Below are positions 26,314 through 34,077 of a DNA stretch of 53,748 nt, one piece after another. This DNA is from Herpetosiphonaceae bacterium (lineage in GTDB: Bacteria; Chloroflexota; Chloroflexia; Chloroflexales; Kallotenuaceae): contig DASUTC010000287.1 of NCBI GenBank assembly GCA_036374795.1, positions 1 to 53,748 of the forward strand, written 5' to 3'. The notes under the pieces are model-generated. The model made no database searches, was not told the DNA's origin, and saw nothing but the letters and a program-made list of their open reading frames with translations. How positions within the stretch are numbered: position 1 is the first letter of the stretch; each line of letters begins with the position of its first letter. The position numbers and the translations under genes were made by a program.

Positions 26314-26449
26314 GAACGCCGCCGCAGCCTGAGGTACCGCCAGAGATCGAGCCACTACCTGAGGTCTTTGGAGAGCAGACGCAGCCTGAAGACGACGGAT
26401 ACACGCACGAACATGACGACATTTCAACACAAGATTAAGAGATACGCTC

Positions 26450-27328
26450 ATGTGGCAGCACTCTTTATTCGATGATACGGATCGGATTATCAACGTCGCA
26501 GCCGTCCCGCAACGCAGCCCCTTCAGGTATCCTGGCGGAAAAACCTGGCTAGTGCCGCGCATTCGGCAATGGCTCGTTACGCTCCCGCACCGACCAGCGG
26601 AATTTATCGAGCCGTTTGCCGGTGGCGCGATCGTAAGCCTCACCGTTGCGGCTGAGAGCCTTGCTCAACATGTAAGAATGGTCGAGCTTGATCCCTTCGT
26701 AGCGGCAGTTTGGGAAACCATCGTACATGATGATGGTGGTGGTGAGTGGCTCGCTAATGCGATTATGGCCTTCGACTTAACCAGCGCTACGGTTAAGCAA
26801 GAGCTTGCCAAAAACGATCTCTCTGGCCGAGAGCTGGCCTTTCAGACGATCCTCAAAAATCGGGTCAATCGCGGCGGCATCATGGCTCGCGGAGCGGGGC
26901 TGATCAAAACCGGCGAGGGAGGCAGAGGCTTGCACTCACGCTGGTATCCAGAGACGCTCAAGCGCAGAATCCTTGATATTGTCAAGATACGCGAACGCAT
27001 TACATTCTTGCACAGTGATGGCCTGACCGTTATGCGCCAGTATGCTGAGCGTGATGATGTCGTGTTTTTTATCGACCCACCCTACACCGCCTCGACGAAG
27101 CGCGCAGGCAGCCGCCTCTATACCCATCCAAATATCGACCACAAGCAGCTATTCAAGATCGCAGATGCTTTGGCGGGTGACTTCCTGATGACCTATGACG
27201 ATGCCGAAGAGGTGCGCGTCCTCGCCCGTGCCTACAACTTCGATACGCAGACGATAGCGATGAAAAATACGCATCACGCGACGATGAGCGAGCTGCTGAT
27301 CGGGCGCAATCTGGACTGGATCAGATAG
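26450..27328 (+). CDS. D12-class DNA N6-adenine methyltransferase
   Basis: A 292-residue Dam-like enzyme that methylates adenine in a short DNA site. Motif X is FRYPGGKTWLVPRIRQW near residue 24, motif I FIEPFAGGAIVSLT (AdoMet binding) near 48, and motif IV DPPY in VVFFIDPPYTASTKR, the catalytic motif. It ends in MSELLIGRNLDWI. The restriction gene next to it is broken, so this is an orphan methyltransferase that may protect against or mark sites of the lost system. The recognition sequence is not predictable. The 136 bases before it hold no clear promoter. Confidence 0.9.
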   Translation: MWQHSLFDDTDRIINVAAVPQRSPFRYPGGKTWLVPRIRQWLVTLPHRPAEFIEPFAGGAIVSLTVAAESLAQHVRMVELDPFVAAVWETIVHDDGGGEWLANAIMAFDLTSATVKQELAKNDLSGRELAFQTILKNRVNRGGIMARGAGLIKTGEGGRGLHSRWYPETLKRRILDIVKIRERITFLHSDGLTVMRQYAERDDVVFFIDPPYTASTKRAGSRLYTHPNIDHKQLFKIADALAGDFLMTYDDAEEVRVLARAYNFDTQTIAMKNTHHATMSELLIGRNLDWIR

Positions 27329-27417
27329 TAACAGCCACATCAATCCAACCAGCCTCGACGCGCGTACTCTCTGATGCACACTCATATCCATACATACACA
27401 GTCATGGGGAGCAACCT

Positions 27418-27708
27418 ATGTCAAAAGCTATCTGGAACGGAGCGGTTCTCGCCGAGGCCCCACGCGATGCCTGTCAGATTGTCGAGGGCAACCTCTACTT
27501 TCCGCCCGATGCGATCAACCGCGAGTACTTCCGCGAGAGCGACAATCACACCGTCTGCTCGTGGAAAGGCACCGCCAGCTACTACGACGTTGTGGTCGGC
27601 GATCAGGTCAACAAAGACGCCGCCTGGTACTACCCGCAGACCAAAGATGCCGCCAAGCACATCGCCGGATACATCGCCTTCTGGCGCGGTGTTCAGGTCG
27701 ATCTATGA
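27418..27708 (+). CDS. DUF427 domain protein
   Basis: A 96-residue protein of the DUF427 family, small beta-rich proteins of unknown function. Typical features are the opening SKAIWNGAVLAEA, LYFPPDAINREYF, SDNHTVCSWKGTASYYDVVV and the C-terminal YYPQTKDAAKHIAGYIAFWR. GGGGAG lies 7 bases before ATG 27418. It ends just upstream of the leuS promoter. No function can be assigned. Confidence 0.88.
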   Translation: MSKAIWNGAVLAEAPRDACQIVEGNLYFPPDAINREYFRESDNHTVCSWKGTASYYDVVVGDQVNKDAAWYYPQTKDAAKHIAGYIAFWRGVQVDL

Positions 27709-27730
27709 GCGGGCTGCCTCTTTCGGCCTA

Positions 27731-27759
27731 TTGACAGCGGCGCGCGCGCTTGCTATGCT
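27731..27759 (+). promoter_or_regulatory. Strong promoter of leuS leader
   Basis: A consensus TTGACA (27731-27736), 17-base spacer, and TATGCT (27754-27759), which is also preceded by TGC (extended -10). Transcription should start near 27766, about 26 bases before the leader peptide and 308 bases before leuS. Confidence 0.8.
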
Positions 27760-27791
27760 TGCGCTACGAATGTATTTCTGATGCAACAGCT

Positions 27792-27881
27792 ATGAATCGA
27801 CTGTCTCACAGCCAGCTTCTCCTCGTCCGGCGGCTCCTCCTCGTGAGGGGCTTCGTGGCATGGGGAGCGGCGACAGCGTAG
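27792..27881 (+). CDS. Leu-rich leader peptide of leuS
   Basis: A 29-codon ORF that begins about 26 bases after the predicted transcription start and ends at TAG 27879-27881. Seven of 29 codons are Leu, mostly in two runs LLLV-RR-LLLV at codons 9-18. This is the hallmark of ribosome-mediated attenuation: ribosome stalling at Leu codons when leucyl-tRNA is scarce. No clear ribosome site precedes the ATG. Together with the terminator at 27908-27933 and the alternative pairing 27859-27867 with 27911-27919, it forms a complete attenuator for leucyl-tRNA synthetase. Confidence 0.75.
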   Translation: MNRLSHSQLLLVRRLLLVRGFVAWGAATA

Positions 27882-27919
27882 CACAGTCGCCAGCGCAGCC
27901 GCCGAGGTGCCTCCCCATG
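27859..27919 (+). promoter_or_regulatory. Antiterminator pairing of leuS attenuator
   Basis: CATGGGGAG (27859-27867, within the last codons of the leader peptide) is a perfect 9-base complement of CTCCCCATG (27911-27919), the left arm and loop of the terminator. The two structures exclude each other. Upstream, GCTCCTC (27833-27839) can pair with GAGGGGC (27845-27851, one G-U) across the second Leu run, a plausible sensor hairpin. Confidence 0.65.
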
Positions 27920-27933
27920 TGGGAGGCATTTTT
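27908..27933 (+). terminator. Attenuator terminator before leuS
   Basis: TGCCTCCC (27908-27915) pairs with GGGAGGCA (27921-27928) around CATGT and is followed by a T-run to 27933. It lies 140 bases before leuS and 27 bases after the leader peptide stop, so it would stop transcription before leuS unless the antiterminator forms. Confidence 0.8.
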
Positions 27934-27954
27934 GATTCCAGAAAGGAGCCGAGC

Positions 27955-28188
27955 ATGTCCTGCCTTCTCGTTCGCGCGCGCCGCCACACCGCGCTATCCA
28001 GCCAGGTTCGACGAAGCCTTCGCGCGACACTCATCGTCGCGCCAGATCCCAACATCGATCAGGAGGTAGCAGCATGTCAGAGCGATACGATCCCCAGGCT
28101 GCCGAGGCGAAATGGCGGCAGCGCTGGGAGGCCAGCGGCCTGTACCGCACCAACCTGGACCAGGCCCGCCGCCCGTTTTATAACATGA
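27955..28188 (+). CDS. Possible small ORF overlapping leuS start
   Basis: A 77-codon frame with a near-ideal ribosome site (AAAGGAG, 27942-27948, 6 bases before ATG 27955). It opens with MSCLLVRARR, runs through the leuS ribosome site and overlaps leuS by 115 bases out of frame. It is Arg-rich and the overlapped part reads like a shadow of leuS. It might be a second regulatory uORF whose translation affects leuS initiation, or chance. I do not recognise it. Confidence 0.3.
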   Translation: MSCLLVRARRHTALSSQVRRSLRATLIVAPDPNIDQEVAACQSDTIPRLPRRNGGSAGRPAACTAPTWTRPAARFIT

Positions 28189-30494
28189 TGGAGTTTCCCT
28201 ATCCCTCAGGCGAGGGCCTGCACGTCGGCCACGTCTACACCTACTGCGGCGCGGATGTCTTCGGGCGATTGCGCCGGATGCAGGGCTACGATGTCTTCCA
28301 GCCGATCGGCTTCGACGCCTTCGGCATCCACTCCGAGAACTTCGCGCTGAAGCTGGGCCGGCATCCGGCGGAGGTCGTTCCGGCCAATATTCGCCGCTTC
28401 CGCGAGGAGCAGATGAAGCTGCTGGGCTGCCAGTTCGACTGGTCGCGCGAGGTCGATACGACCAGCCCCGACTACTACCGCTGGACGCAGTGGATCTTCG
28501 TGCAGTTGTTCAGGGCCGGGCTGGCCTACCAGGCCGCAGCGCCCGTCAACTGGTGTCCCAAAGACCAGACCGTCCTGGCGAACGAGCAGGTGATCGATGG
28601 GCGCTGCGAGCGCTGCGACACGCCGATCGAGCAGCGCGTGATGCGCCAGTGGTTTTTCGGCATCACACGGTACGCCGATCGCCTGCTGGATTTCAGCGGC
28701 GTCGAGTTTCCTGATGCCTCGATCAAGCGTCAGACCGCCTGGATTGGACGCAGCGCGGGCGCGGAGATCGACTTTGCGGTTGTCGGTACCAACGCCACGA
28801 TCACCACCTTCACCACACGGCCCGACACGATCTTCGGTGCGACCTGCATCGTGCTGGCTCCTGAGCATCCGCTGGCGACAACGATCGCCACGCCGCAGCA
28901 GCGCGTCGCCGTCGCCGGGTATGTCGAGCAGACGCAGCGCAAGCTGGAGCGTGACCGGCTGATCGGCGCGGAGAAAACGGGCGTTTGGACCGGCGCGTAC
29001 GCGATCAATCCGGCCAGCGGCGCGCGCATCCCAGTCTGGATCGCCGACTATGTGCTGGTGCGCTACGGTACGGGCGCGATCATGGCGGTGCCTGCCCACG
29101 ACGATCGCGATCATGCCTTCGCCGTGGCCCACAGCCTGCCGATCGTGCCGGTGATCGCGCCGACGCATGCCGAAGCAGGGACGATGCCCTACGTCGCGGA
29201 TGGCATGCTGATCGACTCGGCGCGGTTCAGCGGCATGGAGAGCGCCGCAGCCCGGCCCGCGATCGTGGCGTGGCTGGCCGAGCGCGACGTCGGTCGCGCC
29301 CGGACGACGTATCGGCTGCGCGACTGGCTGATCTCGCGGCAGCGCTACTGGGGTCCGCCGATCCCGATCGTCTACTGCGAGCGCTGCGGGACGCTGCCCG
29401 TGCCGGAGGATCAACTGCCGGTGCTGCTGCCGCCGACCGCCAACTTCCGGCCTACCGGCACCGCGCCGCTGGCGGCGATCCCTGAGTTCGTCAACACCAC
29501 CTGCCCGCAGTGCGGCGGCGCGGCCCGGCGCGAGACGGATGTCAGCGATAACTTTCTGGACTCGGCCTGGTACTTTCTGCGCTACCTGTCGACCGAGCAG
29601 CACGATCGACCGTGGGACGTGGAGCGGGTGCGGCGCTGGCTGCCCGTCGATCACTACGCGGGCGGCCCTGAGCACACCACGATGCATCACCTGTACGCGC
29701 GATTCGTCGTCAAGGCGCTGTACGATCTGGGCCACCTGCCCTATGAGGAGCCGTTCAAGCGGCTGCGGCTGCACGGCATGATCACCAAAAACGGCGCGAA
29801 GCTGTCCAAAAGCCGGGGCAACGTAATCTCGCCCGACGGTTACATCGACCGGTACGGCGCGGACATTTTTCGTATGTACATGCTCTTCCTGGGGCCGTGG
29901 GAGGATGGCGGCGACTTCACCGACGCCGGGATCAGCGGCGTGGCGCGCTTCGTCGGGCGGCTGTGGGAGCTGATCAGCGGCCCGCGACCGAGCGGCGACG
30001 GCGACGCCGCGCTGTCGGACGAGGCCGAGCGGCGACGCAACCAGACGATCGCGCGCGTGACGGAGGGCATCGACGGGCTGCGCGCCCACGTGGCGATTGC
30101 GGCGCTGATGGAGGAGGTAAGCTGGCTGCGCGGCCACGCGCAGCGGCTGCGCGACCGGCAGTGGCGGCGCTCGATCGAGACGCTGGCGCTGCTGATCGCG
30201 CCGCTAGCGCCGCATCTGGCCGAGGAAGCCTGGGAGCGACTGGGACAGCCGTTCAGCGTCCACCAGCAGCCGTGGCCGGAGGCCGATCCGGCGATGCTGG
30301 CCGCCGCGACGGTCGAGATTCCGGTGCAGGTCAACGGCAAGCTCCGCGACCGGATCGTGGTTGCCGCCGATGCCGCCGAGGCAGCCGTGACCGCCGCCGC
30401 GCTGGCTAGCGAGCGCGTCCAGTCAGTGTTGGGCGGCGTGCAGCCCAGGCGGATTGTCGTCGTGCCGGGCCGCGCGGTCAACATCGTCCGCTAG
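28074..30494 (+). CDS. leuS: Leucyl-tRNA synthetase
   Basis: An 806-residue class I synthetase that charges tRNA-Leu. The HIGH motif is HVGH at residues 50-53 and the KMSKS motif is KLSKS at 576-580. Between them lie the editing (CP1) domain with TTFTTRPDTIFGATC and GTGAIMAVPAHDDRDHAF (editing Asp), and Cys pairs CERC...CPQC of the zinc-type insertion. Length is slightly below the usual 820-860. ATG 28074 follows AGGAGG at about 28061-28066. Expression is probably controlled by the leader peptide attenuator. Confidence 0.97.
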   Translation: MSERYDPQAAEAKWRQRWEASGLYRTNLDQARRPFYNMMEFPYPSGEGLHVGHVYTYCGADVFGRLRRMQGYDVFQPIGFDAFGIHSENFALKLGRHPAEVVPANIRRFREEQMKLLGCQFDWSREVDTTSPDYYRWTQWIFVQLFRAGLAYQAAAPVNWCPKDQTVLANEQVIDGRCERCDTPIEQRVMRQWFFGITRYADRLLDFSGVEFPDASIKRQTAWIGRSAGAEIDFAVVGTNATITTFTTRPDTIFGATCIVLAPEHPLATTIATPQQRVAVAGYVEQTQRKLERDRLIGAEKTGVWTGAYAINPASGARIPVWIADYVLVRYGTGAIMAVPAHDDRDHAFAVAHSLPIVPVIAPTHAEAGTMPYVADGMLIDSARFSGMESAAARPAIVAWLAERDVGRARTTYRLRDWLISRQRYWGPPIPIVYCERCGTLPVPEDQLPVLLPPTANFRPTGTAPLAAIPEFVNTTCPQCGGAARRETDVSDNFLDSAWYFLRYLSTEQHDRPWDVERVRRWLPVDHYAGGPEHTTMHHLYARFVVKALYDLGHLPYEEPFKRLRLHGMITKNGAKLSKSRGNVISPDGYIDRYGADIFRMYMLFLGPWEDGGDFTDAGISGVARFVGRLWELISGPRPSGDGDAALSDEAERRRNQTIARVTEGIDGLRAHVAIAALMEEVSWLRGHAQRLRDRQWRRSIETLALLIAPLAPHLAEEAWERLGQPFSVHQQPWPEADPAMLAAATVEIPVQVNGKLRDRIVVAADAAEAAVTAAALASERVQSVLGGVQPRRIVVVPGRAVNIVR

Positions 30495-30532
30495 CGGTAC
30501 GAGCCAGCGCTCACTTTTGTCCGGCAACAAAC

Positions 30533-30564
30533 ACCGGAGCCTGCTCGATTGAGCAGGCTCCGGT
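30533..30564. terminator. Bidirectional terminator between leuS and M23 gene
   Basis: ACCGGAGCCTGCTC (30533-30546) and GAGCAGGCTCCGGT (30551-30564) make a perfect 14-bp stem with loop GATT between two convergent genes. T-rich sequence follows on the minus-strand side. Confidence 0.85.
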
Positions 30565-30587
30565 CGATCTTGAGGTGATCGGCGAGC

Positions 30588-31541
30588 TTAGTAGTAGCAG
30601 CCGGTCGTCGGCAGCGTTGACGGATGCGGAACCGCCGTGCCGTCGTAGATCGCCAGCAGCAAGCGCTGCGGGCAGCGGCTAACGCCGCCGTACTTGATGC
30701 CGAAGTGCAGGTGCGGGCCAGTCGAGTTGCCGGTGTTGCCGGAGTAGCCCAGGAGCTGGCCGGTGTTGACGGTGGTGTTGCCCGCCACAAAGCTGTTGAG
30801 GTGGCAGTACACATAGGTCGCGCCGTCGTTACCAGCGACGCTGTAGCCATAGCCGCAGGAGCTGCCGCTCACGCGGGTCGCGCTGCCGCCGCGAGTCGCA
30901 TAGACCGGGGTGCCGGTCGGGACGGGCAGGTCGATCGCCGGGTAGTCGTGGTGCGGGTCGTCGTACTCGCTGCGGGGCAGGGCGCTCCTGGGCAGCGGCA
31001 GCGAGTAGCCGCCGGTGCCGCCGCCGCTGGCGGAGCCAACCAGATGCTCCCAGGTGATCGGGCCGACGATGCCGTCCGCGCTCAGGCCGTGGGCGCTCTG
31101 GAAGTTCACGACCGCCGACTTGGTGCCGGAGCCGAAGATACCATCGACCGCCACGCTGCGACCGTTCTTGACCAGCAGCGTCTGGACGCCTCGCACGGCG
31201 TCGCCGGTGCTGCCTTCGCGCACGGTGATGATCAGCTTGCCCCAAGTGTTAGGACCGACAATACCGTCGGCGACCAGGCCGTTAGCTTGCTGGAAGGCCA
31301 CTACCTTGGATTTGGTGATCGGCCCGAAGTCGCCATCAGCCTCAAGGCTGTAGCCGCGCTGGCGCAGCAGGTATTGAATGGCCTTCACGTTGGGTCCGGC
31401 ATCGCCCTCACTCTCAATGGTCCAGCTTGCAGCACCCGCCGATGCTGGTGTGCTTGTACCAAGCACCGACGCGATGACGAACAGCAGGGTCAGCATGACG
31501 GAAGCGAGCCGACGGTGAGACGATTGGAAGGTTGCGGTCAT
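30588..31541 (-). CDS. Secreted M23 endopeptidase with two peptidoglycan-binding domains
   Basis: A 317-residue exported protein. A signal peptide ends near SAGA (about 37), then two PG_binding_1 repeats ([13 protein letters not shown]...DGIVGPNTW and [13 protein letters not shown]...DGIVGPITW), then an M23 LytM-type domain with zinc ligands in [15 protein letters not shown] and PHLHFGIK. It should cut peptide cross-links of peptidoglycan. ATG 31541 follows GGAGAG; the frame extends further upstream to 31613 without a ribosome site. Paralogous in its first half to the gene at 31682, including 42 identical bases. Confidence 0.92.
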   Translation of the reverse strand: MTATFQSSHRRLASVMLTLLFVIASVLGTSTPASAGAASWTIESEGDAGPNVKAIQYLLRQRGYSLEADGDFGPITKSKVVAFQQANGLVADGIVGPNTWGKLIITVREGSTGDAVRGVQTLLVKNGRSVAVDGIFGSGTKSAVVNFQSAHGLSADGIVGPITWEHLVGSASGGGTGGYSLPLPRSALPRSEYDDPHHDYPAIDLPVPTGTPVYATRGGSATRVSGSSCGYGYSVAGNDGATYVYCHLNSFVAGNTTVNTGQLLGYSGNTGNSTGPHLHFGIKYGGVSRCPQRLLLAIYDGTAVPHPSTLPTTGCYY

Positions 31542-31650
31542 AACACTCTCCACGACTTGTACGATCTTCCAGCAACAGGCGAACGGTGGATAGGGTGAAT
31601 ACAGCAGCAGCAACGGCTGCGCGATTCAAAAATCCAGAAGCGCCGGAACG

Positions 31651-31673
31651 ATGGTTAACATCGGTCAACCATT
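31651..31673 (-). terminator. Weak hairpin after the DPBB protein gene
   Basis: ATGGTTAAC (31651-31659) and GTCAACCAT (31664-31672) pair with one mismatch around ATCG, downstream of the minus-strand gene ending at 31682. No T-run; could be a weak terminator or an operator for the next gene. Confidence 0.3.
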
Positions 31674-31681
31674 CGCCGCGC

Positions 31682-32497
31682 TTAGTTGTAGTTCCAGTAC
31701 ACGGTGCGCACGCCAAAATCGGAGGCGCTGGCATAGCCCATCTGCTTGACGGTAGCCTCGGTCAGATCAAACTCGCGGTCGGAGACATACGGCCCGCGAT
31801 CGATCACGTTGGCATACACGATCTGACCCGATCGGCCCTGGAATTTGAGCCGTGTGCCACAGGCCATCGTCCGATGAGCAACGCCGATCGTAGTGGTGTA
31901 CAATGTCTGTCCACAAGCGGTCGTTCTGCCCCACAGGCCAGGGCCGTATGCTGATGCTCTCGCGGTGCGCCAGGTGGTGCTGCCGTTGCCGGAGCCTGCC
32001 AGCTCTTGCCAGGTCATCGGCCCGACGATGCCGTCCGCGCTCAGGCCGTGGGCGCTCTGGAAGCTCACCACCGCCGACTTCGTGGCGGGGCCGAAGGCAC
32101 CATCAACTGCGATATTGTGCCCATTCTTGACCAGAAGCGTCTGCGCCGCTTTGACCGCCTCGCCGCTGCTGCCCTCGCGCACGGTGACGATCAGCGCGCT
32201 CCATGTCTGTGAGCCGACGATGCCATCTGCCGTGAGGCCGCGCGACTGTTGGAAGCTGATCACCGCCGACTTCGTGGCGGGACCGAACACGCCGTCTGCC
32301 GCGATGCCGCTGCCGTGCTGTCGCAGCAAGTACTGCACCGCCTTGACGTTTGAGCCGGTGTCACCTTCGCGCACGGTCGGCCAGCTTGCCAGCGCTGCTG
32401 CCGGTATGGCCGTGCCAAGTAGAGCCATGAGGACAAAGAGCAGCGTTAGAGCCGTCGCGGACAGGCGGTGACGTGAAGAGCGTGCGGATCGAAACAT
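31682..32497 (-). CDS. Secreted protein with two PG-binding domains and RlpA-like barrel
   Basis: A 271-residue exported protein. Signal peptide to about residue 37, two PG_binding_1 repeats (NVKAVQYLLRQHG...DGIVGSQTW and [13 protein letters not shown]...DGIVGPMTW), then a double-psi beta-barrel of RlpA type: ASAYGPGLWGRTTACGQ, CGTRLKFQG, and VIDRGPYVSDREFDLTEATV. The Asp in DRGP..REFDL is the usual key residue of lytic DPBB domains, but Trp-Tyr-Gly is here AYG. ATG 32497 follows AGGAAG. Probably binds or trims peptidoglycan with its neighbour. Confidence 0.88.
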   Translation of the reverse strand: MFRSARSSRHRLSATALTLLFVLMALLGTAIPAAALASWPTVREGDTGSNVKAVQYLLRQHGSGIAADGVFGPATKSAVISFQQSRGLTADGIVGSQTWSALIVTVREGSSGEAVKAAQTLLVKNGHNIAVDGAFGPATKSAVVSFQSAHGLSADGIVGPMTWQELAGSGNGSTTWRTARASAYGPGLWGRTTACGQTLYTTTIGVAHRTMACGTRLKFQGRSGQIVYANVIDRGPYVSDREFDLTEATVKQMGYASASDFGVRTVYWNYN

Positions 32498-32780
32498 GGT
32501 CGCTTCCTGTTGTTAGCCGAAACGGTACGATCAGGCGTGCGGAAAAGCTTCACGGCTCAGCGATTGAGGTGTCGCTGTGGTCGACGAGTGAATGCGCTGC
32601 CAGGTTGGGGGGAGGCCGGCGAAAAGTTCCCTCAGATATTAAGAATAATTTACTCTTGCGGCCCATCTTATCGGAAACAGATCGGTTTGTCAAACCCTGG
32701 TTAAAAAAATGAGTAATAAGCAGCGTGGAGCAAGCGGGCGCGTGCCAACAATCTGGCGTTTGCGCGCGGAGCGCTCCTTG
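32498..32780. other. Gap between cell-wall gene and dehydrogenase leader
   Basis: This AT-richer stretch lies between divergent transcription units. It must hold the promoter of the minus-strand gene at 32497, but I see no clear -35/-10 pair. Nothing else recognisable. Confidence 0.4.
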
Positions 32781-32789
32781 TGCTACACT
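32781..32789 (+). promoter_or_regulatory. Extended -10 promoter of dehydrogenase operon
   Basis: TGC followed by TACACT (32784-32789). A weak TTTGCG lies 19 bases upstream. Transcription should begin near 32796, three bases before the ATG of a 31-codon ORF. Confidence 0.5.
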
Positions 32790-32798
32790 GAAAGCACC

Positions 32799-32894
32799 AT
32801 GAAACCACACGAGCCGTCAACGAAGATGGGTGCGGTTCTCCTTCACCGCGCGCGCGGTGAGGGAATAGCCGCTTTTAAAAAGGTCCTTGCTTAG
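32799..32894 (+). CDS. Possible leaderless leader ORF before E1 alpha
   Basis: A 31-codon frame that begins at or within a few bases of the predicted transcript start, so it would be translated without a leader. It contains the 18-base perfect palindrome at 32843-32860 (TCACCGCGC and its complement) and its stop codon touches the hairpin at 32894-32919. The peptide (ending AAFKKVLA) is not rich in one amino acid. A regulatory role is inference; no homologue recognised. Confidence 0.35.
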   Translation: MKPHEPSTKMGAVLLHRARGEGIAAFKKVLA

Positions 32895-32919
32895 CGCCTC
32901 GGCTGCTCGCCGCAGGCGC
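32894..32919 (+). terminator. Hairpin in the leader of the dehydrogenase operon
   Basis: GCGCCT-CGGC (32894-32903) pairs with GCCG and AGGCGC (32909-32919, one bulged C) around TGCTC, followed by TCTTTCATTT. It looks like an intrinsic terminator or attenuator 32 bases before the E1 alpha start. Confidence 0.5.
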
Positions 32920-32950
32920 GTCTTTCATTTCATACGTGGAGAATTGGCTT

Positions 32951-33982
32951 ATGACCAACGTGCAGCCGAGTGGTGTTTCGGCCAGCCTCGAACGCGACGA
33001 TCTGCTGGCGATCTACGAGCTGATGCTGCTTTCCCGCTTGCTCGACGAGCGCCAGTGGATCTTGAATCGTCAAGGAAAAGCGCCGTTTGTGATCTCCTGC
33101 CAGGGCCATGAGGCAGCTCAGGTCGGCAGCGCCTACGCGCTCAAGCCCGGTAAAGACTGGGTGTTGCCCTACTACCGCGATCTGGGCGTGGTGCTGACGC
33201 TGGGCTTTACGCCTACCGAGGTGATGATGGGTCTGTTCGCCCGCGTGGGCGATCCCAACAGCGCCGGACGGCAGATGCCTGCGCACTACGGCCACCGCAA
33301 GCTCAATATCATCTCACAGTCGTCGCCGACGGGCACCCAGGTACCGCACGCCGCCGGCGTCGGCCTGGCAATTAAGATCCGGAATGAGGTAGCGGGCAAG
33401 ATCGTCGATGACGCCGTGGCCTGGGTTTCCTTCGGCGAGGGCACCAGCAGCCAGGGCGAGATCCACGAGGCGATGAACCTGGCGGGCACCCATAAGCTGC
33501 CGGTGATCTTCGTCTGCGAGAACAACGGCTACGCGATCTCGGTGCCGCAGCGGCAGCAGATGGGCGTTGAAGATGTCGCCGACCGCGCGGCAGGCTACGG
33601 CTTTCCCGGCGTCGTCGTCGACGGCAGCGATCCGGTCGCGTGCTTCGAGGCAACCCAGGCGGCGGTTGAGCGCGCGCGGCGTGGCGATGGCCCGACCCTG
33701 ATCGAGTTCAAGTGCCTGCGTCTCACGCCTCACTCATCCGACGACAACGACCGGACCTATCGCTCGCCCGACGAGATCAAAGCGATGAAGCAGCACGATC
33801 CGGTGATAATGTTCGAGGCGCATCTCAAGGCCGAGGAGATTCTGACCGACGAGAAAGAGGCCGAGATCCGCGCGCGGATCAAGCAGCAGGTCAACGAGGC
33901 CACGGCCGCCGCCGAGGCCGCAGCCCATCCCGATCCGAGCACGCTGTTCGATCATATCTATGCTGACAACCTGAAGAGATAG
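32951..33982 (+). CDS. 2-oxoacid dehydrogenase E1 alpha subunit (branched-chain type)
   Basis: A 343-residue thiamine diphosphate enzyme subunit that, with E1 beta, decarboxylates a 2-oxoacid and transfers the acyl group to lipoyl-E2. The ThDP/Mg motif reads GEGTSSQGEIHEAMNLAG ending in CENNGYAIS. The phosphorylation-loop-like region (LTPHSSDDNDRTYR) resembles the branched-chain enzyme more than pyruvate dehydrogenase. ATG 32951 is preceded by GGAG. First main gene of the operon E1alpha-E1beta-E2. Confidence 0.92.
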   Translation: MTNVQPSGVSASLERDDLLAIYELMLLSRLLDERQWILNRQGKAPFVISCQGHEAAQVGSAYALKPGKDWVLPYYRDLGVVLTLGFTPTEVMMGLFARVGDPNSAGRQMPAHYGHRKLNIISQSSPTGTQVPHAAGVGLAIKIRNEVAGKIVDDAVAWVSFGEGTSSQGEIHEAMNLAGTHKLPVIFVCENNGYAISVPQRQQMGVEDVADRAAGYGFPGVVVDGSDPVACFEATQAAVERARRGDGPTLIEFKCLRLTPHSSDDNDRTYRSPDEIKAMKQHDPVIMFEAHLKAEEILTDEKEAEIRARIKQQVNEATAAAEAAAHPDPSTLFDHIYADNLKR

Positions 33983-33983
33983 A

Positions 33984-34062
33984 ACGACGAAATACGCAAA
34001 CAAAGAACAAAGGGATATGAAAAGCTATTTTTGGTTCTTTGTTCTTTGTTCTCTGTTCGCAA
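33984..34062 (+). repeat. Heptad repeat locus 4, with 14-bp hairpin
   Basis: Between E1 alpha and E1 beta. AACAAAGAACAAAG (33999-34012) pairs perfectly with CTTTGTTCTTTGTT (34037-34050); the right side continues as the 7-base series TTCTTTG, TTCTTTG, TTCTCTG. Bases 33997-34014 are identical to 18851-18868. Inside an operon, so it may reduce or tune downstream expression. Confidence 0.75.
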
Positions 34063-34077
34063 CGAGGCACACGATAT

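Noticed and set aside
26303-26439. Pro/Glu-rich frame with a CxxC motif (CKLCNEV) after the NotI remnant.
   Set aside because: It has no start codon and no similarity I recognise. It could be the tail of the broken gene after a frameshift, but this cannot be shown.
27709-28073. T-box riboswitch upstream of leuS.
   Set aside because: No T-box sequence (TGGNACCGCG type) or stem I features; the Leu codon runs and terminator explain the region better.
28206-30137. A 643-codon minus-strand frame opposite leuS.
   Set aside because: It is a shadow of the GC-rich leuS codons; composition is His/Arg/Gln-rich with no recognisable domain. The same holds for the long antisense frames at 24466-26145, 35009-36532 and 50247-51449.
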